From positions 1-27,251 of the forward strand of contig KN805454.1 of NCBI GenBank assembly GCA_000818945.1: 27,251 nt of DNA, read 5' to 3'. The notes under the pieces are model-generated. The model ran no database searches, was not told the origin of the DNA, and saw only the letters and a program-made list of their open reading frames with translations. Source of the DNA: Schizochytrium sp. CCTCC M209059. Its lineage: Eukaryota; Sar; Bigyra; Thraustochytrida; Thraustochytriidae. Each line of letters opens with the position of its first letter. Within the stretch, counting starts at the first letter, position 1. A program made the translations under genes and the position numbers. Shown here in pieces: positions 18,448 to 26,941 of the stretch.

Positions 18448-20313
18448 CTAGACATTAGTGGCCTGCTCTACTGGTGGAAGTACAGCCAGCATGTCCCGTG
18501 GAAAGACGATATCAGCATGAAGTATCATACATTTGACAGCCTTTACGGAACTTGGCAAATCGGCGAGCGTCTGGAGCATATCCCCGTTGGATGCGTGGTC
18601 GCCCGAAGAAGGATTCGAGGCGCGCTTACCGCGAGAGAGAATGTTAGGAGCCCAGACGATCGTGAGATTATCGATGGTCATTTTGCTGGTTGGGCACCAT
18701 GCAATAGAAATATGACACAAAAAGTGCATGAGATAGCCCAGAGCGTCAAAGTTTGCTTGTGGCATGGAAATCATACGATCCCCCATTTGGTATGCCAAAG
18801 TGGTCATGTCTGGGATACATTCAGCCAAACGGAGAACTTGAGCGTGCACGGCTTGCGGCACAATGGGCTCCGGGAGATCTCGGAAGAAGGCCTTGAGCAA
18901 CGACGCGACAGCATGCACGGAAGGTTCTGCGAGACTTCGTGATGATTGTGAATTGGAAGTCGTTGCAGTTGTGGCGGCACTTTGATCAGAGTATTTGGCC
19001 TTGGGAGCCGCAGGGTGACCGCCGCGATTATACTGAGACTTGAGATACTCGACAAGGTTTTCATCCCCAGGTATGCGAAAGATACCCTCTTGACCAGCAC
19101 CTCGCTCCAGGATGCTTTCGACGCAGTCTTGAAGGACAAGAGGTACTCCCGATGCGCTTTGACAGGCAATCTGATGAAGCGGAGCGCCAAAAACAAGCGT
19201 AGATGTCCTTGGACTGCCGATGCTGTCTGAGCGAAGGCGTGAATTGGCACTCGAGGAGCAAGCTTGCGTTAGCGTAGACGCCGATGCGGAGCGCGGCGAT
19301 CCAAAGGATGACGAGATCGCCACAGAGCTCTCAATGCCCAAAATGGTTCGTGTGCTCGGCAAGCCAGAAGAAGCACAATCAAGGGAGTCAGAGGCTCCCC
19401 TGGTTTCGTGCAAAGTCCTCGCGCTTGACTGACGAGAAAACGAAGAGCGAATTTCCTTGTGACGAATTCCTCTTTCTGTGAGCAAACGTGGCTTGACGCG
19501 ATGACTCCGGGTGCGCAAGGCTGCTTCCTTGTCCTCTTCGCCTTGGTAGAGACTCAGTTTGATTGGCGTTGAACCTGTTGCTGCGGCCTGGCATAGAAGG
19601 TCGCGCATGCTCTGCCCACTTGCGATGGCGGCGGACGCGCTGCCGGGGGCAGTCGGCGAATCTGGCGGTGAGAGCACAGCACCGCACGAGTCCACATCAG
19701 CGTCGGCGGGGGTCTCTGGTACGTTGAGCACGCACCCAAGGCGCTCCACGAGCTTGCTCGTAGAATGGACGTATTCGATTTTCTTCCAGAGGCGACTGCT
19801 TGTGAAGGGTCGTGCGAGCCACATGCGGGATCGTAAACGGCGCGAGGAGGTAAGAACAAAGACGCATGCAATGCTGTGGAGATGCGCTCTTGGCAAGAGC
19901 TTATAGAACTTTTGCAGCCATGAAAGATAGCGCGAGTTCACCTCGCGCATGCCGTCGTGCACGTGAACAATGACAAAGTCTTCTGCGGCCAGCGCTTGGA
20001 CGAGATAGAGCGCGTACACGAGCGTCCGGTCGAAGAGGTCGTGCTCTGCGGTATTCGCGAGTCCGTGCACAAGGTTGAGGCCATAAAGCGCAAGAATGCG
20101 TCGTCCTTTGCGGTCTCGTCTTGGGTGCACCAGGGCAAACTGGATCTCTTCTGCTGCGGCGAGACCGTCGAGCCCCTCTTCGCTGTCGCCCATGATCTTC
20201 ATCTGGTCGTGCGCGAGCTTGCTTTGCAGAGCGCCGCGGCCAGAGACGATGCGCGCGTCGAGCTGCAGCCGCGGGCGGTGCTCCGCGCCCTCATCCTCGT
20301 CCTCGTTCGCCAT
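18448..20313 (-). CDS. CRAL-TRIO (BCH-type) RhoGAP protein
   Basis: A predicted GTPase-activating protein for Rho-family GTPases, 621 aa from the ATG at 20313 (accATGg). An open frame extends 154 codons further to a TTG, but that part is low-complexity Arg/Ala/Ser sequence encoded by tetranucleotide repeats and is treated as 5'UTR. Residues about 55-200 resemble the CRAL-TRIO/BCH fold (ILALYGLNLVHG, DFVIVHVHDGM, SWLQKFYKLLPRAHLHSI), which can bind lipids or small GTPases. A Ser-rich linker follows (about 205-370). The RhoGAP domain spans about 372-605, with the arginine finger Arg413 in GIFRIPG, the LLKAFFRDLPEPI block (462-474) and the Asn of TIVWAPNIL (Asn557). The order CRAL-TRIO then RhoGAP matches animal ARHGAP1 (p50RhoGAP), which acts in membrane trafficking and actin control. 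An insertion rich in Ser/Thr (about 440-460) sits inside the GAP domain. Target GTPase is unknown. Confidence 0.9.
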   Translation of the reverse strand: MANEDEDEGAEHRPRLQLDARIVSGRGALQSKLAHDQMKIMGDSEEGLDGLAAAEEIQFALVHPRRDRKGRRILALYGLNLVHGLANTAEHDLFDRTLVYALYLVQALAAEDFVIVHVHDGMREVNSRYLSWLQKFYKLLPRAHLHSIACVFVLTSSRRLRSRMWLARPFTSSRLWKKIEYVHSTSKLVERLGCVLNVPETPADADVDSCGAVLSPPDSPTAPGSASAAIASGQSMRDLLCQAAATGSTPIKLSLYQGEEDKEAALRTRSHRVKPRLLTERGIRHKEIRSSFSRQSSARTLHETRGASDSLDCASSGLPSTRTILGIESSVAISSSFGSPRSASASTLTQACSSSANSRLRSDSIGSPRTSTLVFGAPLHQIACQSASGVPLVLQDCVESILERGAGQEGIFRIPGDENLVEYLKSQYNRGGHPAAPKAKYSDQSAATTATTSNSQSSRSLAEPSVHAVASLLKAFFRDLPEPIVPQAVHAQVLRLAECIPDMTTLAYQMGDRMISMPQANFDALGYLMHFLCHISIAWCPTSKMTIDNLTIVWAPNILSRGKRASNPSSGDHASNGDMLQTLADLPSSVKAVKCMILHADIVFPRDMLAVLPPVEQATNV

Positions 20314-20380
20314 GGTCTCGGCTTCCCGCGGCGTTTTCGCGTGCCCCGCTTTCGCGCTCTTTGCTCTCGCGGCTGCCGGA

Positions 20381-20446
20381 CGAGCGAGCGAGCACACGAT
20401 CGAGCAGGAGAGCGAGCGAGCAGACGAGCGAGCGATCGAGCGAGGG
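20381..20446. repeat. (GAGC)n tract upstream of the RhoGAP start
   Basis: Imperfect GAGC/CGAG tetranucleotide repeats with occasional GATC interruptions. The tract begins 67 bp upstream of the RhoGAP start codon. It is listed because similar tracts precede the heme oxygenase and CoA transferase genes. Confidence 0.8.
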
Positions 20447-20797
20447 ATAGAGGGACCTGCGAAGGGCCGCTGTCCGCCCGCGCCCGCCCAGGTCCCGCGC
20501 GCGGTCCTTCTCGCGCGGGGTCTCGGCGCCCTCGCCCAGGTCCCGGCGGCTCGATCCCAGGCAATCGATCCGCGCCCGCCCGCCTGCCGGCCTCGCGCGC
20601 GCCGCGCGTCCGGCCCGGGATCTGCAGGCCCGCGCCCCGCGCCCGCGCCCGCTCTGCCTTCTTTCTCTCTGTCTCTCTCTCTCTCTGTGTCTGTCTCTTC
20701 CCGCCTTTGTTGCTCTTTGTTGCTCTTAGTTGCTTTTTGCTCTCTTTGCAGAGCGTGCTTCGCGGAGTTGGGCAAAGCCAGCGAGGGACGAAGACTT

Positions 20798-20826
20798 GGA
20801 GGACGAGGACGAGGACGAGGACGAGC
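20798..20826. repeat. (GGACGA)n hexanucleotide array
   Basis: Four to five copies of a GGACGA unit. It is a simple repeat in non-coding sequence. Confidence 0.85.
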
Positions 20827-20969
20827 ATGCAGAGCTGAGCTGCGTTAGGAGAGCTTTGAGGAAACGGAGGACTTGGAGACGGAGAAAGTAAAGAAGAAGA
20901 ATAAGAATAAGAGTGGTCAGGAAGGTCGAGACGGAGTTGCGGGAAGGGGAGGGAGAAGAACTCTGTGAT

Positions 20970-21000
20970 GACGAAGACGAAGACGAAGACGAAGACGAAG
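20970..21000. repeat. (GACGAA)n hexanucleotide array
   Basis: Five copies of GACGAA. It is similar in type to the GGACGA array about 150 bp away, and a common origin by slippage is plausible. Confidence 0.85.
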
Positions 21001-21402
21001 TGGGAAATGGGTTAATTGGGCAAGAACCCTGATCAGGAAGAGGTGAAATGGTCTCAAGTCGATGGGCCGACTCAAGAGGATGGGACAGGCATCGATAACC
21101 GGACAAGTGGCAGGCCTCGTGACTCTTACCTACTTTTGCCGGTGCTATTATTGCTGGTGCTGCAACTGCATATGCCCCTGGCACCTACGGTTGCTGCTGC
21201 GCTCAGGCAGGGGCGTCCTCGACGCGTTCAAGATGCACTTCCGAACAAAAGCGGGGACTTGTTCCGCACATTTGCGGAGCGGGACAATTCGTTGGGGAAA
21301 CTGAGCAGCCAGCAAGTCAGCACGATTGCAAGGTGGACAAGGAACAAAGTGTATGATAACAACGAAAAAGTAATTCTGAAGTTCACCGTATCAGAAGAAA
21401 CA

Positions 21403-23412
21403 TCAGTTCCCAAAAGTAGCGCCCGAGGCAACAACTGCGCCAAGGACGCATACTGCTGCAGAGGAAAGGGTCAGCGGGGAGACAATGGAGCCAGGGGAAA
21501 AGGGACTCAAGGGAAGGCCAAACCAAGAGGAAAAGGAAGCAGCATCACCACCGCTCGAGGACGGCTCGCTCGTGCGAGGCGAAAACGGGCACCGACTTGC
21601 ACGATGCACGGGAGCAGGCGTCTTTTCCGCGTCGACGAGGCCACATACTTGGTCCAGTTCGAGAAAGAGGCCAATGTTTAGCCGAAATGCCAGCACGGCC
21701 TCTTCGGCAATCGTGGCTGCTTCGTCGTCTGAGAGATCCATGGCGTCGAGTCGCGCGCGATACATGTTCTTGAAGTCTTTGGCGCTTGAGATCTCGGGAA
21801 AAACGTAGAACGCGGTGCCTTCGTCACCCTCGAGTTGCAGCGACTTGCGTGCCATGCGACGCAAGGTCTGGCCTCCGCTCAAATCGCCCAGATAGCGCGT
21901 GTAAGCGTGTCCCACGAGTAGCAGAGGGTTGCCCTCGGCAAGCTGCTTGAGGCGACCCACGTAGCAGCGCGAGGCGCGCGAAGGCACAGCGACGGCCGCG
22001 TCCTCACGCCAGTTGGGGCCCATGAAAAAAGCAAGGTCCCCCTCGAGACGTTCCTTACGGTCGAGCACCTCAGGAAACCAGATTGAACGAAGGGCCTCAC
22101 AATGCCTGGACAAGGCGGGATCGTCGTTGGAGCATGCTTGCGCAAACGCCTCTTCAAGCGCAGCGTAAACGTGGTACATGCGCACGATAAAGGCACAGTA
22201 GTCGCTTTTGCTGAGCTTGCACTTGATGAATGCGCGAATGAAGGCCACATTCTCGGCCTCGCGGTGGACCTGGCGTGTCTCTTCCTTGAGCAGCGAGGAA
22301 AGAGACATGTCTTGGCGGTGAGGCAGGGTTCGTGGCAGGCCGTGATGCAGTCCTGCGGCAGCTGTGGGCGTGGTATCTACAAAAGGGCAGCGCTTTACAG
22401 CGGGAACCGGTGCGCCAGAAGGCGTCGAGGAAGCGGGCTCTGGGGCCACGAGGCCACAGATACGATCGAGCTCGAGAAAGAGCCCAATGTTGAGCCGGAA
22501 CGCCAGCACGGCCTCTTGCGCGATCGCAGCGGCTTCAATGTCCGTCAGATTCATGGCGTCGAGTTGAGCGCGGTACATGTTTTTGAACTCCTTGGCGCTC
22601 GAGATCTCGGGAAAGACGTAGAACGCGGTGCCTTCGTCGCCCTCGAGTTGCAGCGACTTGCGAGCCATGCGACGCAAGGTCTGGCCTCCGCTCAAATCGC
22701 CCAGATAGCGCGTGTAAGCGTGACCCACGAGCAGCAGAGGATTGTTCTCAGCCAGCTGCTTGAGTCGGCCCACGTAGCAGCGCGAGGCGCGAGAAAGAGT
22801 CTGCACATTCGGGTCCTCGCGCCAGTTGTCGCCGAGGAGGAACGCAAGATCCTCCTCGAGGCGTTCCTTGCGGTCGAGGACTTTCGGGAACCAGATGGAG
22901 CGCAGCAGCTCTTGATGAACGGAAGACGCGGGCTTGTCCTCGGTGCAGGCGTGGGCAAAGGCCTCTTCGAGCGCGCAGTAGACGTGGTACATGCGCACGA
23001 TAAAGGCGCAGTACTCGTCTTTGCCGAGTTTGCACTTGATGAACGCACGGATAAAGGCCACATTCTCGGCCTCGCGGTGGACCTGCCGCGTCTCCTCCTT
23101 GAGCAGCGTCGAGAGTTTCACCTCTGCGCCGCCGTGCACGCTCTCGCGCGCGTGGTCCACGTCTTTTTCCTCGGCCTCTCCCCCGGCGCTTACTCCGATC
23201 CGCGCGAGCACGGCGTCCAGCGCGGCGCGCGCGGTCACGGGGTCGCCCGCCTTGGCGTGCTCGTCTGTCGCCGCGCGGAGCAGCTTCTTGAGCGCGCGTC
23301 GCGGGCTGGCGTGCACCAGGGTGCCGTCCACGGGCGCCTTGGCGAACGCGGGGCACACGGCCGCGGCCTGCGCCTTGACCTGCGCCAGCGCGTCCTCCGG
23401 CGCCGCCTGCAT
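21403..23412 (-). CDS. HMOX: Tandem two-domain heme oxygenase with C-terminal membrane anchor
   Basis: A predicted oxygenase that degrades heme to biliverdin, CO and iron. The 669 aa protein contains two complete heme oxygenase domains in one frame, at about 99-320 and 369-592. Each has the proximal-ligand motif KEETRQVHREAEN (His112 and His382, equivalent to human HO-1 His25), the RYLGDLSGGQ distal helix (Asp239 and Asp510, equivalent to Asp140) and the YVFPEI/YRAxLDAM blocks. Each domain is followed by a Cys-Pro-Phe motif (C342-P343-F344 and C608-P609-F610), like the heme regulatory motifs of mammalian HO-2. A hydrophobic C-terminal segment (about 637-667) suggests a tail anchor in the ER, as in HO-1/HO-2. 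The first 98 residues match nothing I recognise. Both domains keep their key residues and look active. A single-domain HO is about 290 aa, so this is a true duplication, with no sign of frameshift between the copies. Confidence 0.93.
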   Translation of the reverse strand: MQAAPEDALAQVKAQAAAVCPAFAKAPVDGTLVHASPRRALKKLLRAATDEHAKAGDPVTARAALDAVLARIGVSAGGEAEEKDVDHARESVHGGAEVKLSTLLKEETRQVHREAENVAFIRAFIKCKLGKDEYCAFIVRMYHVYCALEEAFAHACTEDKPASSVHQELLRSIWFPKVLDRKERLEEDLAFLLGDNWREDPNVQTLSRASRCYVGRLKQLAENNPLLLVGHAYTRYLGDLSGGQTLRRMARKSLQLEGDEGTAFYVFPEISSAKEFKNMYRAQLDAMNLTDIEAAAIAQEAVLAFRLNIGLFLELDRICGLVAPEPASSTPSGAPVPAVKRCPFVDTTPTAAAGLHHGLPRTLPHRQDMSLSSLLKEETRQVHREAENVAFIRAFIKCKLSKSDYCAFIVRMYHVYAALEEAFAQACSNDDPALSRHCEALRSIWFPEVLDRKERLEGDLAFFMGPNWREDAAVAVPSRASRCYVGRLKQLAEGNPLLLVGHAYTRYLGDLSGGQTLRRMARKSLQLEGDEGTAFYVFPEISSAKDFKNMYRARLDAMDLSDDEAATIAEEAVLAFRLNIGLFLELDQVCGLVDAEKTPAPVHRASRCPFSPRTSEPSSSGGDAASFSSWFGLPLSPFSPGSIVSPLTLSSAAVCVLGAVVASGATFGN

Positions 23413-24857
23413 CTCCTCCTGCTGCTCCTCCTCGCCCGCGCCGGCGGCCTCGGCGGCGGACGGGCGTGCCTGCCCGCGAGGTCCGCGAGGTCTGCGAGCT
23501 CTGCGAGGTCTGCGTCCAAATCCGATCTGCAGCTAGCTGCTCGACGCCGCCGCGCCCTGACGCTTAGCCCGCGCGTGCGGCGCCTCCACGCCCGCTCGCC
23601 GTGCACGCTCGCTCGATCGCTCGCCCGCTCGCTGGCTGGCGAGGGCCCGTCGCTCGGCCAGTTCCGGTTCTGCTGCTGCCGCTGCTCGCTCGCGCGCGTC
23701 TCGACGCCTTTCTGCAGCCTTTCTGCTTCTGTGCTGCGCTGTCATTCGGTCTTTTGTGCTTGGCCTTTCTTTCCGCTGTCTTTTCTGGCTTCTTTCTCTC
23801 GGCGCCTCCTTCGTCTCGGTCCTTTCCTTCCCTTCAGTTGTCGCTTCTTTTTCTCCTGTTGCCCCTTTCCCTTCTCCACTTCCGCCGACAGGTCTGCGAC
23901 TGTTGCAGGTCTTTCTTTCACTTTCACGCGCGGCGCTGGCGCGTTCAAGCTTGACCCTCGCCGACGTCGCCCGCGCGCTTCTTCCTGCTGCCTAACCACC
24001 CCAAACGGAAAGTGGAGAGGGAGGCGGTGCCGGCCTCGCGGCGCAGGACACCGCCGCGGCGCCCGGGGACTCTGGCGGTGGGTCCCCCGCGGGTCTTTCA
24101 CTGAGCTGCGGGGCCGCAGCGATCCGCTGGCGCGGGGCCGCGATTCCTCGTCCATCGCATGCGAGACGACGCGAGCAGCCGCGGCCAGGATCGCGAGGAT
24201 CGCGAGGCGCGCGCGGCGGCGACGGGGACTGCGCCGCGGCCGCGAGCTTGGTCCAGGCCCGGGCCCGTGCAGGCGCGTGCGAGGTCAGCGACGCTCGCGC
24301 GGGGAAGGGCGCGGAGGAAAGGGCGAAAGCTCCAGGAAGACGCGTGCGAGCACGTGTGAGGAGGCCTGCGCACGAGCCCGCCTCTGCAGACTGCGGAGAC
24401 GGTCTAATCTTGGCGGCGGGAGGGGCCCGAGGCCGAGGGAGACAAGGGACGCACGTGCGAAGGCGAAGACGCACGTGCACGCACACGCACACGCTCAGAC
24501 GCACGCGTGATCGAGGCTCGAGATGCCAGAAGACGGTCCGCCAGGCCCAAAAAGACCCTGCGTGCGATGCTGGAGGTGGTACAGAGTCACCCTTCGTCGG
24601 CGTGCTGGCTGCAGATAGGAAAAGATAGGATAGAAAGCTCAGCAAACGTCCGTGAAATGAACTTCTAGGAGCTCACGATGACGCGACAGCCAAAAATCTT
24701 CGTGCCGTCGGCAAGGGGACGGTAGCGGCGACAGCACGATCGACCTCAGTCTGTGAATTATAACTTATACTAGTACGTTATCTCAATGGTTAGAATGGAA
24801 GAAAGGAAAAAGGGGCTCTTCGCGGTGTGCTAGCCTGAGCCTGAGGAATCTTTTAGC
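23413..24857. other. GC-rich region between heme oxygenase and CoA transferase genes
   Basis: About 1.45 kb. It should hold the heme oxygenase promoter and 5'UTR (from 23413) and the CoA transferase 3'UTR (up to 24857). It contains CTCG/GCTC repeats, a T/C-rich stretch (about 23700-23900) and a run of ACGCAC-type repeats (about 24450-24510). Frames such as 23992-24645 minus are Ala/Pro/Arg-rich low-complexity translations without a domain. From about 24640 the sequence is AT-richer. Confidence 0.5.
23607..23640. repeat. (GCTC)n tract upstream of the heme oxygenase start
   Basis: Imperfect GCTC repeats (GAGC on the coding strand of the minus gene), with GATC and GGCT interruptions. The tract begins 194 bp upstream of the start codon. 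Confidence 0.75.
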
Positions 24858-26423
24858 TTAGGCTTGGTCCATAGAAGGAAGGTTGTCCACGACGGTGAAG
24901 TCGCAGCCCGTGGCAGCACGGATGTCCTCGAGCGAATGCTCCGGAGAGATCTCAATGAGGACGAGCGAGCCGGTGACCTTGTCAACGTCAAAGACACCCA
25001 TCTCGGTGATAATGCGATCCACGACGCTGCGACCGGTGAGCGGCAGCGAGCAAGCCTTGAGCAGCTTGTGCGCACCACCCTTGGCCGTGTGCTCCATTGT
25101 TACGACAACGCGCGTGCCGGAGGAGACAAGATCCATGGCGCCGCCCATGCCCTTGACCATCTTACCTGGAATGATCCAGTTGGCCAGATCGCCGTTCTCA
25201 GCCACCTGGAGCGCACCGAGCACAGTGAGATCCACGTGGGCGCCACGGATCATGCCAAAGGACTCCGAGCTGCTAAAGGTGCTCGAGCCCGGAATCATCG
25301 TCACAGTCTCCTTGCCTGCGTTAATGAGGTCCGCGTCGACCTCTTCCTCGGTGGGGTAGGGTCCAAAGCCGAGAAGGCCATTCTCAGACTGCATCTCGAT
25401 CTTGATGCCCTCCGGTAAATAGTTGCTCGCCATTGTGGGCAGACCAATGCCCAAGTTCACATACATGCCGTCGCGGAATTCCTTGGCGGCGCGGCGAATG
25501 ATACGCTCGCGTGCGGGGTTCAAAGACTTGGACGCGGCCTCCGAAGGCGGACGATAGATTGTGCGCTTTTCGATGCGCTTCTCGTACGAGTCGCCAAGAA
25601 TAAGACGGTCCACATAGATGCCCGGTACATGCACGCTGTCAGGGTCGAGTGAGCCTGCAGGAACGATTTCCTCAACCTCTGCGATGGTGACTCGCGCGGC
25701 CTTAGCGCACTCGGGGTTAAAGTTGCGCGCGGTCTTGCGAAAGATGAGGTTACCCCGGTCATCGGCCTTCCATGCCTTGACGAGTGCGTAGTCACCCGTA
25801 ATGGCCTCCTCCATGATGTACTGGCGTCCATTGAACTCGCGGGCCTCCCGCGGGTTGGCGCGGATGACCTCGGGCCCTTCCATTGCGCCTCCCGGGCCGA
25901 ATTTGATGGGGAAACCGCCCTCCTGGATTAGCGTTCCCGCGGCCGTTGGGGTGTAAAAGGCAGGAATGCCGGCGCCTCCGGCGCGAAGGCGCTCCGCAAG
26001 GGTGCCCTGGGGCGTGAGTTCGACCTCAAGCTCTCCCGAGAGGTAAAGCTCCTCGAATTTTTTGTTCTCGCCCACGTACGAGGAGATCATGCGCTTGATC
26101 TGGCCGGTCTGCAGCAGGAGGCCGAGACCAAAGTTATCCACGCCGGCATTGTTCGAGACGGCAGTCAGCCCGCGCGGGCCAGACTTGACGAGCGCATGGA
26201 TAAGGTTCTCCGGGATGCCGCAGAGCCCAAAACCGCCCACGAGGAGCTTGGCGCCGTCCGGAATATCCGCGACGGCCTCGTCTGCGTTCGCGTAGATCTT
26301 ATCCGAGCGCACGCGATCTGCCGTATCGCTCAGAGCTCGGGCGAAGGTCTTCGCGAGAGGCGTCGCCGCGACGCCGCGCCGCGCCACGGCGCCGCCGGTC
26401 CTCGTCCACGCGCGCAGAGCCAT
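24858..26423 (-). CDS. OXCT1: Succinyl-CoA:3-ketoacid CoA transferase, mitochondrial
   Basis: This enzyme transfers CoA from succinyl-CoA to acetoacetate, allowing ketone-body use in the mitochondrial matrix. The 521 aa protein starts at the ATG at 26423 and begins with an Arg/Ala-rich, acid-poor presequence (about 1-33) typical of mitochondrial import. Both halves of the enzyme are present in one chain, as in eukaryotic SCOT: the A-type domain (about 41-270), with LVGGFGLCGIPENLI and GGAMEGPEV, and the B-type domain (about 300-515), with NLGIGLPTMASNY and QSENGLLGFGPYP. Glu347 in SENG is the catalytic glutamate that forms the CoA thioester. GMGGAMDL and MEHTAKGG are further family blocks. 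Length matches the animal enzyme (about 520 aa). No truncation is seen. In this context it may link fatty-acid or amino-acid breakdown to the TCA cycle. Confidence 0.96.
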   Translation of the reverse strand: MALRAWTRTGGAVARRGVAATPLAKTFARALSDTADRVRSDKIYANADEAVADIPDGAKLLVGGFGLCGIPENLIHALVKSGPRGLTAVSNNAGVDNFGLGLLLQTGQIKRMISSYVGENKKFEELYLSGELEVELTPQGTLAERLRAGGAGIPAFYTPTAAGTLIQEGGFPIKFGPGGAMEGPEVIRANPREAREFNGRQYIMEEAITGDYALVKAWKADDRGNLIFRKTARNFNPECAKAARVTIAEVEEIVPAGSLDPDSVHVPGIYVDRLILGDSYEKRIEKRTIYRPPSEAASKSLNPARERIIRRAAKEFRDGMYVNLGIGLPTMASNYLPEGIKIEMQSENGLLGFGPYPTEEEVDADLINAGKETVTMIPGSSTFSSSESFGMIRGAHVDLTVLGALQVAENGDLANWIIPGKMVKGMGGAMDLVSSGTRVVVTMEHTAKGGAHKLLKACSLPLTGRSVVDRIITEMGVFDVDKVTGSLVLIEISPEHSLEDIRAATGCDFTVVDNLPSMDQA

Positions 26424-26441
26424 CGTCCTCGCGCGTCTCGT

Positions 26442-26473
26442 GCTCGCTCGCTCGCTTGCTCGCTTGCTCGCTC
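26442..26473. repeat. (GCTC/GCTT)n tract upstream of the CoA transferase start
   Basis: About eight tetranucleotide units, GCTC with some GCTT, starting only 18 bp upstream of the start codon. It therefore probably lies within the 5'UTR or core promoter. Confidence 0.85.
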
Positions 26474-26903
26474 TTCAGGCAGTATCCAGGTCTGCCGCCG
26501 GTCGCGATTCCTCGCTCCTCAATCCCGCTCCGCGAAGGCCGCGTTCCCGCCGGGCGCGCTCTACGGGGACGCGAAGCGCGGCGGCCGGGGCTCGTCTCTC
26601 AGCGGTGAGGCGCAAACCGGGTATGCAATGCGTCCTCCGAGGTGAAGGTCGCGATCGCGATGGCGGCGGCGGCATTTGCGCACACGCACAAGAGACATCC
26701 ACCGTCTTCTTTCTCTCCACCGTTTTGTGCGCGAGATGAACCGGCGAGAGATTTTTCCCATTTCGGCCAGGCACAAAAGCGTCTTCGTGGCGGTGCCAAG
26801 AGCGACTCCTTTTGGCGGACGTGGATGTCGCGAAGAGCGGCTCGAAGAGGAGTCGGCTTCGAGGAACAGGAGGAGGCAAGGTTTTGTGGGCTAGCGAGAG
26901 CGA

Positions 26904-26941
26904 GGGAAGAAGAAGAAAAAGAAGAAGAAGAAGAAGAAAAG
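26904..26941. repeat. (GAA)n purine tract
   Basis: A run of GAA/AGA trinucleotides with a short A-run interruption. It is a simple repeat in non-coding sequence. Confidence 0.85.

Larger units (their letters stand above)
20314..21402. other. Repeat-rich region between RhoGAP and heme oxygenase genes
   Basis: About 1.1 kb that should carry the RhoGAP promoter/5'UTR (near 20314-20900) and the 3'UTR of the heme oxygenase gene (near 21000-21402). It is dominated by simple repeats: GAGC tetranucleotides, a CT run near 20663-20700 and two hexanucleotide arrays. Frames on either strand translate these into poly-Ser or Asp/Glu-like runs and are not considered genes. Confidence 0.5.

Noticed and set aside
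20314..20775. 154-codon N-terminal extension of the RhoGAP frame
   Set aside because: It starts at TTG and encodes low-complexity Arg/Ala/Ser sequence from tetranucleotide repeats. The ATG at 20313 has a strong context.
20726..21184. Minus-strand frame with poly-Ser runs and a hydrophobic stretch
   Set aside because: It has a GTG start, and the poly-Ser runs are translations of the GACGAA and GGACGA arrays. It has no domain.
22102..24510. 802-codon open frame antisense to the heme oxygenase gene, continuing through its promoter
   Set aside because: The first half is a shadow of the HO domains, including their duplication. The rest is Arg/Ala/Ser low-complexity sequence from GC-rich repeats.
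23992..24645. 217-codon minus-strand frame
   Set aside because: It is a Pro/Ala/Arg-rich translation of GC-rich intergenic sequence without a recognisable domain, and similar frames exist on the other strand.
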